A stretch of 64,000 nucleotides of DNA, from NCBI RefSeq assembly GCF_022842145.1, contig NZ_JALHQD010000007.1, positions 148,441 through 212,440 of the forward strand, written 5' to 3'. Shown here one piece after another: positions 8,561 to 16,841 of this stretch (its first letter is position 1; every line of letters begins with the position of its first letter). The notes beneath the pieces are model-generated. The model worked only from the letters and a program-made list of their open reading frames with translations, searched no databases and was not told where the DNA came from. This DNA is from Tabrizicola sp. (GTDB taxonomy: Bacteria; Pseudomonadota; Alphaproteobacteria; Rhodobacterales; Rhodobacteraceae). The translations under genes and the position numbers were made by a program.

Positions 8561-9586
8561 ATGGATTTCCTCTTCGAACTGTTTGTGGGCAAGCCCGTCT
8601 GGCTGTGGCTGATGTTCCTTGGCATCGTCATCGCGCTGATGGCTTTCGACCTTGGCGTGTTGCACAAGGACGACCACGAGCTTGGCGTAGCCGAAAGCCT
8701 GAAGCTTTCTGCCTTCTACATCTTCATCGCTATCCTGTTCGGCGGCTACATCTGGTGGGCCTGGCAGAACGGCACGCTGGTGACCAGTGACGGCACCAAC
8801 CCGGTGGCAAGCTACTTCCAGGGCTACATCATCGAGAAGGTCCTCTCGATCGACAACGTCTTCGTCATCTCGCTGATCTTCGGCTACTTCGCCATTCCGC
8901 GGAAATACCAGTACCGGGCCCTCGTCTGGGGCATCATCGGTGTCATCATCCTCCGGGGAATCATGATTGCCGTCGGCGCCGAACTCATCTCGAACTACTC
9001 GTGGGTGACACTGGTCTTCGCCGCCTTCCTGGCCCTGACCGGCATCAAGATGCTGGTCGTCCCGGAAGGTGACATGGATGTGTCAAAGAACCCGGTGGTG
9101 AAGCTGACCGCGAAGTACATGAACGTGACCAAGGACCTGCACGGGCAGAAGTTCTTCGTCCGCCAGCCGCACCCGACAACGGGCAAGCTGGTCGTCTTCG
9201 CGACGCCGCTGTTCGTGGCGCTGATCGTCATCAACTTCGCCGACCTGATCTTCGCCGTGGACTCGGTGCCCGCGATCTTCCTGATCACCACCGACACCTT
9301 CATCGTCTACACCGCGAACATCATGGCGATCCTCGGTCTGCGCGCACTGTATTTCGCGCTGGCCGCACTGGTCCACCGCTTCCACTACCTGAAGTACGCG
9401 CTGGCCGTGGTGCTGATCTTCATCGGCATGAAGGGCTTCTACAGCTACTTCTTCGGCAAGTTCGACCCCTACCTGTCCCTCGCGATCACCATCGGCATCA
9501 TCGCGGCGGGCATCTTCTACTCGCTGTGGAAGACGCGCGACGGCGGTGACGACGGGCACGGCAAAGAGGCCAAAGCGGCCAAGTAA
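8561..9586 (+). CDS. TerC family integral membrane protein
   Basis: The 341-residue protein has about nine hydrophobic segments and the TerC/Alx acidic membrane motifs: FDLGVLHKDDHE near residue 30, the SIDNVFVISLIF segment near 95 and NFADLIFAVDSVPAIF near 230. Family members export manganese or other metal ions or help load metal on secreted proteins; earlier work named the family for tellurite resistance. Here the specific ion is unknown. The C-terminal tail is charged and cytosolic (DGGDDGHGKEAKAAK). The gene is monocistronic, with a TAACGGGG ribosome site and a stem-loop after it shared with the convergent sulfatase gene. Confidence 0.9.
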   Translation: MDFLFELFVGKPVWLWLMFLGIVIALMAFDLGVLHKDDHELGVAESLKLSAFYIFIAILFGGYIWWAWQNGTLVTSDGTNPVASYFQGYIIEKVLSIDNVFVISLIFGYFAIPRKYQYRALVWGIIGVIILRGIMIAVGAELISNYSWVTLVFAAFLALTGIKMLVVPEGDMDVSKNPVVKLTAKYMNVTKDLHGQKFFVRQPHPTTGKLVVFATPLFVALIVINFADLIFAVDSVPAIFLITTDTFIVYTANIMAILGLRALYFALAALVHRFHYLKYALAVVLIFIGMKGFYSYFFGKFDPYLSLAITIGIIAAGIFYSLWKTRDGGDDGHGKEAKAAK

Positions 9587-9613
9587 GGCCGTCCCTTTCG
9601 AAGACAGAACATG

Positions 9614-9641
9614 CGCCCGTCCCGAGAGATCGGGGCGGGCG
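9614..9641. terminator. Stem-loop between convergent terC-family and sulfatase genes
   Basis: An 11-bp stem with one G-U pair (9614-9624 with 9631-9641) and a 6-base loop lies between two converging stop codons. Only a short T-containing tail follows on the plus strand. Confidence 0.5.
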
Positions 9642-9644
9642 GTC

Positions 9645-11957
9645 CTATTCCGGCCCCTGCCGGATCTGTGTCCTCAGGTCGTGACCGTCCGGCACACCGC
9701 TGATGCGCAGCACCGACAGCCCCAGGGTGACATCGACCGCCCCATCCGCCCGACGCAAGACGTCCGGCGGCTGCGGCCAGGCGCTCAGGTCATAGACCTG
9801 TTCCGCCTGCCACTGGCCCACGTGGGTGACCCCGCCATAGGCCAGCACGAAGACCACCGCCCCCGGACCCGGCTCGATCAGGTTGACCCCCGTGCCCGCA
9901 TGCACCGTGTCGTTGCCACCCCCCAGCCGCACCCGGTTGCGGCCTGGCCCGGTCTGCACCAAGGATGATCCGTCGCCGTCGATGATCTCGTCATTGCCGT
10001 GCCCGCCGAAGATCCGGTTGCGCGCGGCCGTGCCGATGATCGTGTCGTCGCCGGTGCCCCCGTCCAGCACATCCCGCCCGCCGCCACCGACCAGCCGGTC
10101 GTTCCCCGCCCCGCCATAAAGGAAATGTCGCGAGCTTTCCGACACGGAAATCGCCCGCAGCAGGTCGTCCCCCTCGCCGCCATAAAAGGTCGCACCGCCG
10201 TACTTCGGCCCGATCATCACGTCGTCCCCGCGCGACCCGCGGACGTTGACCATCACCCGTTCCGTCGTCTCGAAGTGGATCGGACTGTCCGGATGCGCCA
10301 CGATCCGCAGCACCCGGCCAGACTGCTTGGCGGCCTCGGGATCTTCGTGTCGGGCCAAGACGGTGGCGATCCGGATATTCTCGACGTTCATCGGGCAATG
10401 CAGGACATAGTCGTCCGGGCCGCCCAGATACCAAAGCGTGTCGTTCCCGCCGTCCTTCGCCTCCCGGATCTTCTCGGCCTCGGCGCCGTAAGCCCAGTAA
10501 CTGTCGTTGCCCCGCCGCCCCTCCAGCACCACTGACCCGTCCACCGCCATCATCGCGTTGACCCCATCCGCCGGGTTTTCGAAGCCGCGCAGGTCCAGGC
10601 CCAGGTCCAGCGCGCCCTTCACCAACTCGCCCCGCAACATGTCCATCGGAGCCGTCGCAATCAGGTTCTGCGTCTCGCCCGGGTCGGCGACCACGTCGTA
10701 GACATGCTCTTCGCCGTTCGGATAGCGAAAGTAGCGGAACTGCCGGTAGCCCTCGACCGACGGGCGCACCGACAGGGTGCCAAAGACCGAAGTGACGGGC
10801 GATTTCGTCGCATCGAAATTGCCGAAACTGGGGTCGACCAACGGCAGCAGGCTCTGACCCGAGGTCCAGTCCGGCCGCGGCGGCAACCCGGCCAGCTGCA
10901 TCACCGTCTTCGGGAAGTTGTGCAACGACACCGGCAGATCGATCACCCGGCCCGCCGTCATCCGGGGCGACCAAAGCCCCAAAGGCACATGGGCAGCAGA
11001 ATCCCACTGGCTCATCTTGTGAAAGCTGTCGTGGTTCCCAAGGTTGAACCCGTTGTCCGACAGGAAGATCACCGTCGTCCGGTCGCCCAGCGGGGAAGCC
11101 TCCAGCGCGGTCAGAAAGCGCCCGATCTCATGATCCACATGGCTGATCGCCGCAAAATAGGCGCGGACGACCTGTCGCCAGCCGTCGTCGCCGCCCTTTT
11201 CCGGCGTCCAGTTGCCGTTGGCGATATAGGCGGCCTCATAGACCGCAAAGCCCGGCGGCGGGCCGTAATAGTCCTCGGGGGCGGCGATGTCGGGCCAGCG
11301 GATCTGCGCGGGGTCATAAAGCTGGTAGAACCGGTCCGGGCATTCCAGGTTGTAATGCGGGTGCTTGAAGCCAAGCTGGATCAGGTGCCTGCGACCCGGG
11401 TCGGCCCGGCCCAGAAAGTCGATCGCGTTCTGGGCGACGGTATAGTCGTAAAACAGCTTGTCCTGCGATCCGTCGTCGTCGGGATGGTTCACCCCCGCAA
11501 TACCCGGCCCCCGGTCAAGGTACAGCTTCACCTTCTCGCGCCCGCCACTGTCATAGGCCAGCACGTCCTCGTGAAACAGCATGCGCCGATAGCGCTCCGG
11601 CATCGGCTTGTAGGTCGCGTCCACCTTGCCGGTGGTGAAGGTGTAGAACCCCGCCCGCCGCAGGTCGTAGGCCCAGGCCTTCTGGGGCGGCAGGACCTGG
11701 CGCCAGAAGCGGTTCAGGTCCACGAGGCCCGTCCGGAACGGCGACAGCCCGGTCGCAAGCTCGGCCCGGCAGGGCGCGCACAGCGGGATCGTCGCGTATG
11801 CGTTCGAGAACCGCACCCCGCGCGCCATCAGCCGGTCAAGGTTGGGCGTCTGGATACGGATGCCGAAGGTCTCGCGCCAGGTGAAGACGTCGATCATGTC
11901 ATCCACCCAGATGACACAGACGTTGTCGTCCTTGATGCTGTCGGCGTCGAAGCCCAT
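9645..11957 (-). CDS. Sulfatase with C-terminal RTX (hemolysin-type calcium-binding) repeats
   Basis: The 770-residue protein joins an N-terminal alkaline-phosphatase-fold sulfatase to a C-terminal RTX region. The catalytic signature is Cys60-Ala-Pro-Cys-Arg64, where Cys60 would be converted to formylglycine; the preceding VDDM and the later SDNGFNLGNHD supply metal ligands. From about residue 590 several glycine-aspartate nonapeptides occur (GGEGDDLLR, GGAGNDRLV, GGTGDDTII, GGHGNDEII). RTX repeats bind calcium and usually mark type I secreted proteins; no N-terminal signal peptide is seen, which agrees. Expected action is removal of sulfate from an external polysaccharide or ester. It is the last gene of a coupled seven-gene run; its ATG overlaps the previous stop as TGATG. 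No type I secretion genes or formylglycine enzyme are in the window. Confidence 0.85.
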   Translation of the reverse strand: MGFDADSIKDDNVCVIWVDDMIDVFTWRETFGIRIQTPNLDRLMARGVRFSNAYATIPLCAPCRAELATGLSPFRTGLVDLNRFWRQVLPPQKAWAYDLRRAGFYTFTTGKVDATYKPMPERYRRMLFHEDVLAYDSGGREKVKLYLDRGPGIAGVNHPDDDGSQDKLFYDYTVAQNAIDFLGRADPGRRHLIQLGFKHPHYNLECPDRFYQLYDPAQIRWPDIAAPEDYYGPPPGFAVYEAAYIANGNWTPEKGGDDGWRQVVRAYFAAISHVDHEIGRFLTALEASPLGDRTTVIFLSDNGFNLGNHDSFHKMSQWDSAAHVPLGLWSPRMTAGRVIDLPVSLHNFPKTVMQLAGLPPRPDWTSGQSLLPLVDPSFGNFDATKSPVTSVFGTLSVRPSVEGYRQFRYFRYPNGEEHVYDVVADPGETQNLIATAPMDMLRGELVKGALDLGLDLRGFENPADGVNAMMAVDGSVVLEGRRGNDSYWAYGAEAEKIREAKDGGNDTLWYLGGPDDYVLHCPMNVENIRIATVLARHEDPEAAKQSGRVLRIVAHPDSPIHFETTERVMVNVRGSRGDDVMIGPKYGGATFYGGEGDDLLRAISVSESSRHFLYGGAGNDRLVGGGGRDVLDGGTGDDTIIGTAARNRIFGGHGNDEIIDGDGSSLVQTGPGRNRVRLGGGNDTVHAGTGVNLIEPGPGAVVFVLAYGGVTHVGQWQAEQVYDLSAWPQPPDVLRRADGAVDVTLGLSVLRISGVPDGHDLRTQIRQGPE

Positions 11958-13390
11958 CAGCCGCCCGTCAGTTTCAGCCGCGCCGGAAGCGCCCAACGCC
12001 GGACGGCACCCGCGCCGAAATCACCCCGCAAGGCCCCCCGGTTCGCCGAGTAGGGTCCCGGACCGGGCGCGGCAGCATGGGCGTAGGTGACGAACACCTC
12101 GCCCTCGGGTGGCTTCGAGCATGTCAGCACGACCACCTTGGCATCGGCCTTGTCGACGGCGACCCCGGTGATCTTCGCCCCGTTCGTCACCCCGTCCAGC
12201 GCAAAGCCCGCAAGCTTGCCAGCCCCAAAGGGATCGGCCCCGTCGATCACCAGCCCGTCCTGCGCTTCGCAGATCAGGCGGATGTCATTGCCAGAGCGTT
12301 CCGCAAGCTGGATCGTCGGACACAGCCACTTGCCGCCGCCCTGCACCGCCAGCAGCGCCTCGGCCAGCAGGACCGCCTTCTCGGCACGTCCGGCATCGGT
12401 CAACCGCCCGGTGTCATCAAGCTGGAAGGCGTAGGACGGCGCCGCAAAGACCAGCCGGTGGTCGGCGTGGTTCCAGGAAAGCTCCCACTGCCCCTCCAGC
12501 CCCGGGCCTTGGCTGACCATGTGCGTGCCGCAGTCGAAGGCGGTCAGGAAGATGGGCCGCGCCAGCCCCTCTTTCGCCATGCCCCGGGCGATGCGCTCCA
12601 TCAGCGCGATCATCCCGTCGCGGTAGGCATTGGGGTCGCCCGTCAGGTCCTCCAGCGTATAGTCCAGCACCACGGCCAGCACCTGCGCGCCCACGCCCAA
12701 CCGGCCCGCCGCGGCCTTCAGGTTGGCAAAGGTCCGGTCCAGGTTCGCCACCGCCGCTCCACCGCCCAGGTCATGCGCGCTGGCGGACGTGTCGGTTTCG
12801 GTCCTGACCAGCATCAGGGACAGCGACTGATGTGCCGCCCGCCTGCGTGCCAGAAGTTCGTCGGCAATCAGGGCCTCTATGGTCAACTCGCGCAACGGCT
12901 CCAGCGCGTCGGTTGCCACCGCCTCGCCCTCGCCGCCCTGACCCACGGCGCCGATGTCGTCGGCGGGGGCCATGACATGCCAGCGGAACCGCGCCGGACC
13001 GGGCGAGCCAAGTGCCGCCCGCGCCCCGCCGATCCCCAGGATCGCCAGCAGCGGTCCCCGAGTCTCGGCCAGGATCGCGCCGCCCTTGACATGCCGCCGA
13101 TAGCCCCGCGCCCCATCCGCGCCGGGCATGTTGGCCTGAAAGACCACCCAATTCCCTTCGCGGCGGGGAGCCCAGAGGTCGATGTCCTCGGGCAAGTCGG
13201 GCAAGTCGGGCAAGTCGGGCTGGGGCAGGGTCCCAGCCATCACGGTGGCTTGCGGCTTCAGCTCCAGCCGGGCGGCGATGTCGGCTATCACCTTGTCCGA
13301 CAGCCGCAGCACCAGCCCTGTCTCGTCATAGCGGATCACATCGCCGTTCTCGGCCCGGATGATCACACCTTCGGTCGGGATATCCGCCAT
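11957..13390 (-). CDS. Unknown 477-residue protein of the sulfatase cluster
   Basis: I do not recognise this protein. The N-terminal 60 residues are rich in short hydrophobic-charged repeats, followed by a PDLPDLPDLPED stretch made by a 9-bp tandem repeat. The middle part contains long helical charged segments, and the last 250 residues include VLDYTLEDLTGDPNAYRDGM and WELSWNHADHRLVF, which have a loose resemblance to sialate-esterase or SGNH-type folds but without a clear GDS motif. There is no signal peptide. It starts at the ATG overlapping the glycosyltransferase stop (TGATG) and ends in the same way against the sulfatase gene, so it belongs to the same operon and probably the same glycan pathway. 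Confidence 0.65.
   Translation of the reverse strand: MADIPTEGVIIRAENGDVIRYDETGLVLRLSDKVIADIAARLELKPQATVMAGTLPQPDLPDLPDLPEDIDLWAPRREGNWVVFQANMPGADGARGYRRHVKGGAILAETRGPLLAILGIGGARAALGSPGPARFRWHVMAPADDIGAVGQGGEGEAVATDALEPLRELTIEALIADELLARRRAAHQSLSLMLVRTETDTSASAHDLGGGAAVANLDRTFANLKAAAGRLGVGAQVLAVVLDYTLEDLTGDPNAYRDGMIALMERIARGMAKEGLARPIFLTAFDCGTHMVSQGPGLEGQWELSWNHADHRLVFAAPSYAFQLDDTGRLTDAGRAEKAVLLAEALLAVQGGGKWLCPTIQLAERSGNDIRLICEAQDGLVIDGADPFGAGKLAGFALDGVTNGAKITGVAVDKADAKVVVLTCSKPPEGEVFVTYAHAAAPGPGPYSANRGALRGDFGAGAVRRWALPARLKLTGG
13190..13220 (-). repeat. Tandem 9-bp repeat encoding Pro-Asp-Leu
   Basis: The unit GGGCAAGTC (plus strand) is present three times without change at 13190-13216 with a partial fourth. 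It encodes a PDL run in the unknown 477-residue protein and could vary in copy number by slippage without changing the frame. Confidence 0.85.
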
Positions 13391-14283
13391 CAGAACAGCA
13401 CCTTGAAACGTTCGGGCAGCCGGTAGACCCCCTTCGGCCGCGCGCCGCCGGGGGCGAAGTAGACCACCTTCTTCTCCCGCCAGCCTTCGACCATTTCCTT
13501 GCGAAACTCGGGAAAGTCCACCGTCTCGGCCCGGGGCTTTTCCTTGGACAGCGCCTTGTAGGTGTCCCATGCGGTATCCCACCCGGTCTTTTCCCGCTCC
13601 ACTTCCTCCAGCGCGCCGCTCTGGACCACCCGCTGGGCGCGGCGGGTCGCAAGGCGCGCTTCGGTCATGTCGTGGTCGATGAACCGCAGGTGGAAAAGGT
13701 AGAGATGCGGGTCGAGATGCAGCTTCGGGTGGTTGGCGAAATGCCCGCCCGGGGCCAGGTCGATCCTGTCGCAGGTGATGCAGGGCTTGGCGTAGTTGGC
13801 GTTCAGCCGGAAGATGCGCCGCACGTCCAGGATATTGCGGCCGTCGCTGATCAGCTCGGGCTCCAGGGACGGGTTGTGCACCATCTCGATGGCAAACGGA
13901 GTGATCACCCGCGGCCCGCCCTTCCGCGCCGAATACTGCGCAAGATAGTCCGGCAGGCTGTCCGACACGGCGGGATCGACGCAGACGATCTCGTCCACAT
14001 CGCCCACCAGCACCCAGTTGTAGAAGTTGGTGAACCCGGTCGTCAGCCGCGACAACATCTGCCAGCGCCGCTGGTTGAAGCAGTTCCGCGTCTCGTCCAG
14101 GGGCAGGTAGATGATGTTGCAGCCATCCGCGATCCGCTTGTGTTCGGGGTCGCCGCCGTGGCTCAGGACGAAGCAGTTTTCCCGGCCCAGCTGGCGGCCG
14201 TAATAGTCGACCCAACGGCCGAGGAAGAAGTGATCCCCCCCGACCATCGTCATCGCCATCATCCTGCCGCGCGTCTGGTCCAT
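13390..14283 (-). CDS. Glycosyltransferase (GT-A fold, GT2/GT92-like), paralogue of the gene at 36012-36926
   Basis: The 297-residue product has a GT-A-like layout: FFLGRWVDYYGRQLG and LSHGGDPEHKRI near the N-terminus, a DVDEI metal-binding motif around residue 95, then NANYAKPC and LDPHLYLFHLRF, ending RLPERFKVLF. The same blocks occur in the same order in the protein at 36012-36926, so the two are paralogues. Sugar donor and acceptor are unknown; the absence of a signal peptide or membrane segment suggests a cytosolic enzyme. The start at 14283 is chosen as the nearest ATG to the conserved region; ten more codons upstream are open. Its stop overlaps the next start as TGATG. Confidence 0.75.
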   Translation of the reverse strand: MDQTRGRMMAMTMVGGDHFFLGRWVDYYGRQLGRENCFVLSHGGDPEHKRIADGCNIIYLPLDETRNCFNQRRWQMLSRLTTGFTNFYNWVLVGDVDEIVCVDPAVSDSLPDYLAQYSARKGGPRVITPFAIEMVHNPSLEPELISDGRNILDVRRIFRLNANYAKPCITCDRIDLAPGGHFANHPKLHLDPHLYLFHLRFIDHDMTEARLATRRAQRVVQSGALEEVEREKTGWDTAWDTYKALSKEKPRAETVDFPEFRKEMVEGWREKKVVYFAPGGARPKGVYRLPERFKVLF

Positions 14284-14364
14284 TCCACCGTCCCTGCCCG
14301 TACCTTTCCGCATAGCATGAGGTCCGCAGCAGGGCCTAGGGCCTCCGTGGACCTGCGCCAGCCA

Positions 14365-15297
14365 TCAGTCCGGCACCACCTTGAGCGCATTCACCGCCGC
14401 CCGCCGCGCGCGCCGGATGAAGACCTTGTCCTCATCCGGCAGGTCGGCGCCCAGACGCAGCATCCCGTCCGCGGCCAAGACCACCAGCGCATGCCGCCCA
14501 CGGTTCGCCGCCGCCGCCAGCACTGCGCGCTGCCACTTGGTCACACCGCGACGCGCGCGGAAGGCGGCCCAGAACTCCGGCCCCACCTCATCGCGCTGTA
14601 GCAGCGTATCGATCAGCAGCGGGAAGGTCCCCGATTTCAGCACCACGCGGATCGCCTCATGCGTGGTGAAGGGCGCGCGCAGGAACTGCACGTTCGGCCC
14701 TGCCAACCGCGCGGCATGGGCGCGGTCCTCGGGGACGAAAGGGTCATACAGCACCACCGCCCGCCGGATGTAGGGCACGGCAGCCGCGGCATCCAGAAAG
14801 GGCACCGCCTCCCAGTTCGACTTGCGCACGGCGAAGGGAAACCGCTCCTCGAACGGAGCAATCACCTTGCTCATCGTCGATTGCGGGCTGAAGGCCAGCA
14901 CCCGCGCCTCGGGGATCAGGGGCGCGAAGTTCAGCGCCGCGAAGCCACCCATCGAGGCCCCTGTCAGCACCACGCGGCGGAAGCGGCGGAAGAAGCCCCG
15001 GTCCTCCAGGCCCTGCAACAGGGCCGGGGCCGTCGGCTGGCGAAACCAGTCCTTCGCATGACTCTGCACCCCCAGGACCGAATGGCCCAAAGGCGCAAGT
15101 CGCGCCCAGGCCCAGGGGGCGCGGGGCCAGCCTTCGTCGATCGTGGCAAGGTTGTCGAAGGATATGACCAAGGCATCGCCCGCACCTTCGAACCACAGGT
15201 TCGCATGGTCGCCCTTGACCAGAAACCGCCCCGACCGGGCGGCCTCGTCCAGCCCCATCTCGGGTGGCACATCCAGGGCTGGGGCAGGGGCGTCCAC
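14365..15297 (-). CDS. Alpha/beta-hydrolase-fold protein
   Basis: The 310-residue product contains the nucleophile elbow GASMGGF with Ser115 as probable nucleophile, preceded by strands of an alpha/beta hydrolase core (DALVISFDNL, HSVLGVQSH). A later FTTHEAI could carry the catalytic histidine. No signal peptide is present. In this cluster it could remove or transfer an acyl group on the glycan, but no substrate can be read from the sequence. The GTG at 15297 directly follows the TAG of the upstream gene, which suggests coupling. An 81-base gap separates it from the next gene, the largest gap in the run, leaving room for an internal promoter. Confidence 0.65.
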   Translation of the reverse strand: MDAPAPALDVPPEMGLDEAARSGRFLVKGDHANLWFEGAGDALVISFDNLATIDEGWPRAPWAWARLAPLGHSVLGVQSHAKDWFRQPTAPALLQGLEDRGFFRRFRRVVLTGASMGGFAALNFAPLIPEARVLAFSPQSTMSKVIAPFEERFPFAVRKSNWEAVPFLDAAAAVPYIRRAVVLYDPFVPEDRAHAARLAGPNVQFLRAPFTTHEAIRVVLKSGTFPLLIDTLLQRDEVGPEFWAAFRARRGVTKWQRAVLAAAANRGRHALVVLAADGMLRLGADLPDEDKVFIRRARRAAVNALKVVPD

Positions 15298-16044
15298 CTA
15301 GTAGGTCCAGCGATGATGACGCCGCATCGCGGCCAGCGCGGCAATATCCTCGGCGTCCGACGAGCCAAGCAGCGACCGGTCCGGCCAGAACAGCACCTCG
15401 TGCAACCGCGCCTGCCCCAGCGTCTTTGCCAGCCCGGCCCGGTTCGACCGGCAGCCGATGAAGAAATCCGCCTGATGCGCCAGACCCGGCACCTTGCCTG
15501 CGGCCTCGGCCGTCTGGCCGTCCATCTCCAGCAGCAGGGTGCGTCCGTTGAAGCTAAGGATCACCAGCTTCGCCCCTGTGCCCCCGGCCAGCGGCAGCGC
15601 CACCTCGACCGACGCGGCCTTGTCCTTGGCCAGCACCCGACCCTCGGCCTCGGCCAAGAAGATAAGGTTGTTGGTCTGTCCTGTAAAGATCGTCGCCAAC
15701 GTCCGCGCATCCCCCTCCGAGCGGTAGATCACCGCCACGGTGAAAGCCTCCACCTCGGGCGCAAAGCCCGGCAGGGTGAAGCCGCAGTTCAGCCCCTCCT
15801 GACAGGTCAGCGCGGCCGGTGGCCCCGGGTCCAGCCGACTGTTTCCACTGTTCGGAGTGGCGACCCCGGCCTCGACCGCCAGCACCGAATCCCGCCAGCC
15901 GGTGATCCGCCCGTCGGACCGGACCAGATCCGCCTCGCGCGCGATGAAACGCGCACCGCCGGTGGTCAGGACAGCTTCTGCCAGCTGGGCATCCTCGCCC
16001 CCGACCAGGGCGCCCGGCGGCAGTTTTGCGGCAATGTTCAACAT
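15298..16044 (-). CDS. Unknown protein, predicted beta-sandwich (LamG/concanavalin-like)
   Basis: The 248-residue protein has no signal peptide and is made of alternating short hydrophobic and polar stretches. A central part (FTVAVIYRSEGDARTLATIF, then LIFLAEAEGRV and KLVILSFNGRTLLLEMDGQ) and the C-terminal LHEVLFWPDRSL look like LamG or concanavalin-type jelly-roll domains that bind sugars, in which such phrases recur. This is a fold guess by eye. It sits between a SGNH-type and an alpha/beta hydrolase gene, with its ATG overlapping the previous stop as TGATG, so its role is likely tied to recognition of the glycan handled by this operon. Confidence 0.5.
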   Translation of the reverse strand: MLNIAAKLPPGALVGGEDAQLAEAVLTTGGARFIAREADLVRSDGRITGWRDSVLAVEAGVATPNSGNSRLDPGPPAALTCQEGLNCGFTLPGFAPEVEAFTVAVIYRSEGDARTLATIFTGQTNNLIFLAEAEGRVLAKDKAASVEVALPLAGGTGAKLVILSFNGRTLLLEMDGQTAEAAGKVPGLAHQADFFIGCRSNRAGLAKTLGQARLHEVLFWPDRSLLGSSDAEDIAALAAMRRHHRWTY

Positions 16045-16841
16045 CAGACCCCTGTCCCCCCGATCATTCTGCCGGGCGACGCCAAGGGTCGCACGCTGGC
16101 AGCGCCGACGTCCATCCCGTCCACCAGCGCCAGCGCCTGCGACAGGATCGCCGCGCCATAGGCGGCGTTGTGGTGTTCGTAATCCGCCTTCGCCTCGTGA
16201 TCCGCCACGGCATAGGCCGGATCGGTGAACATGCCGGCCGCCACCGTCTCATCGGGTTGCGCGATCAGGGTGATCCCGTCCGCCGCTGCGGCCTCGGACA
16301 GGACCGACCAGAACCACGGCAGACGGTCAGCGATCAGCCCGGCAATGACCGGGGTGATCGAGGCCGCAAAACGCTCCGGGTTCGCCGTGTAGAAGGCGAC
16401 CGGAGCCATAAGGACCCGCGCCGTTCCGGTCGCGGCAAGCCCCGACGCAAGTTGGTAGCCGTGATAGCCGCGCAGCCCGTCGGAAAGGATGCGCCGCTGC
16501 AGGCCCTCGCTGACGAAAGTGCCGTTCGACAAAAGCTGCAAAAGCCGGAAGAACACCCGCCAGGGATAGATCCGCGCACCCATGACCAGGATCGCGTCGA
16601 ACTCGGCGGCGGGTAGGAAGGTCCGGCCTTTGGCGTTGAACTTTGCGAAGCGGCTGGCAACAGCGTCATCCGGGGGATGGATCGCGCCGTCGCGGAATTG
16701 CAGATAGCGGAAGCGGCCGCCGACATTGCCCCAGTATTCCAGCGCGACGCCCGCGGTGTCGACCAGCCCTTGCGCCTCGGCCTGCCGGACGCAGGCGTAA
16801 TGGCTGTCACCAAAGACACAAAGGCGCGGCAGGTCAGCCAT
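16044..16841 (-). CDS. SGNH/GDSL-like protein
   Basis: The 265-residue protein begins MADLPRLCVFGDSHYACV, where Gly11-Asp-Ser13-His is a GDS-type block I motif with a probable nucleophilic serine. FDAILVMGARIYPW resembles the block with a conserved glycine, and the C-terminal DYEHHNAAYG could provide the catalytic histidine. SGNH enzymes remove or transfer acyl groups, often acetyl groups on surface glycans. There is no signal peptide. The start at 16841 lies eight bases inside the upstream GSCFA gene, so the two overlap and are probably coupled; an upstream in-frame ATG at 16859 exists. Confidence 0.65.
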   Translation of the reverse strand: MADLPRLCVFGDSHYACVRQAEAQGLVDTAGVALEYWGNVGGRFRYLQFRDGAIHPPDDAVASRFAKFNAKGRTFLPAAEFDAILVMGARIYPWRVFFRLLQLLSNGTFVSEGLQRRILSDGLRGYHGYQLASGLAATGTARVLMAPVAFYTANPERFAASITPVIAGLIADRLPWFWSVLSEAAAADGITLIAQPDETVAAGMFTDPAYAVADHEAKADYEHHNAAYGAAILSQALALVDGMDVGAASVRPLASPGRMIGGTGV

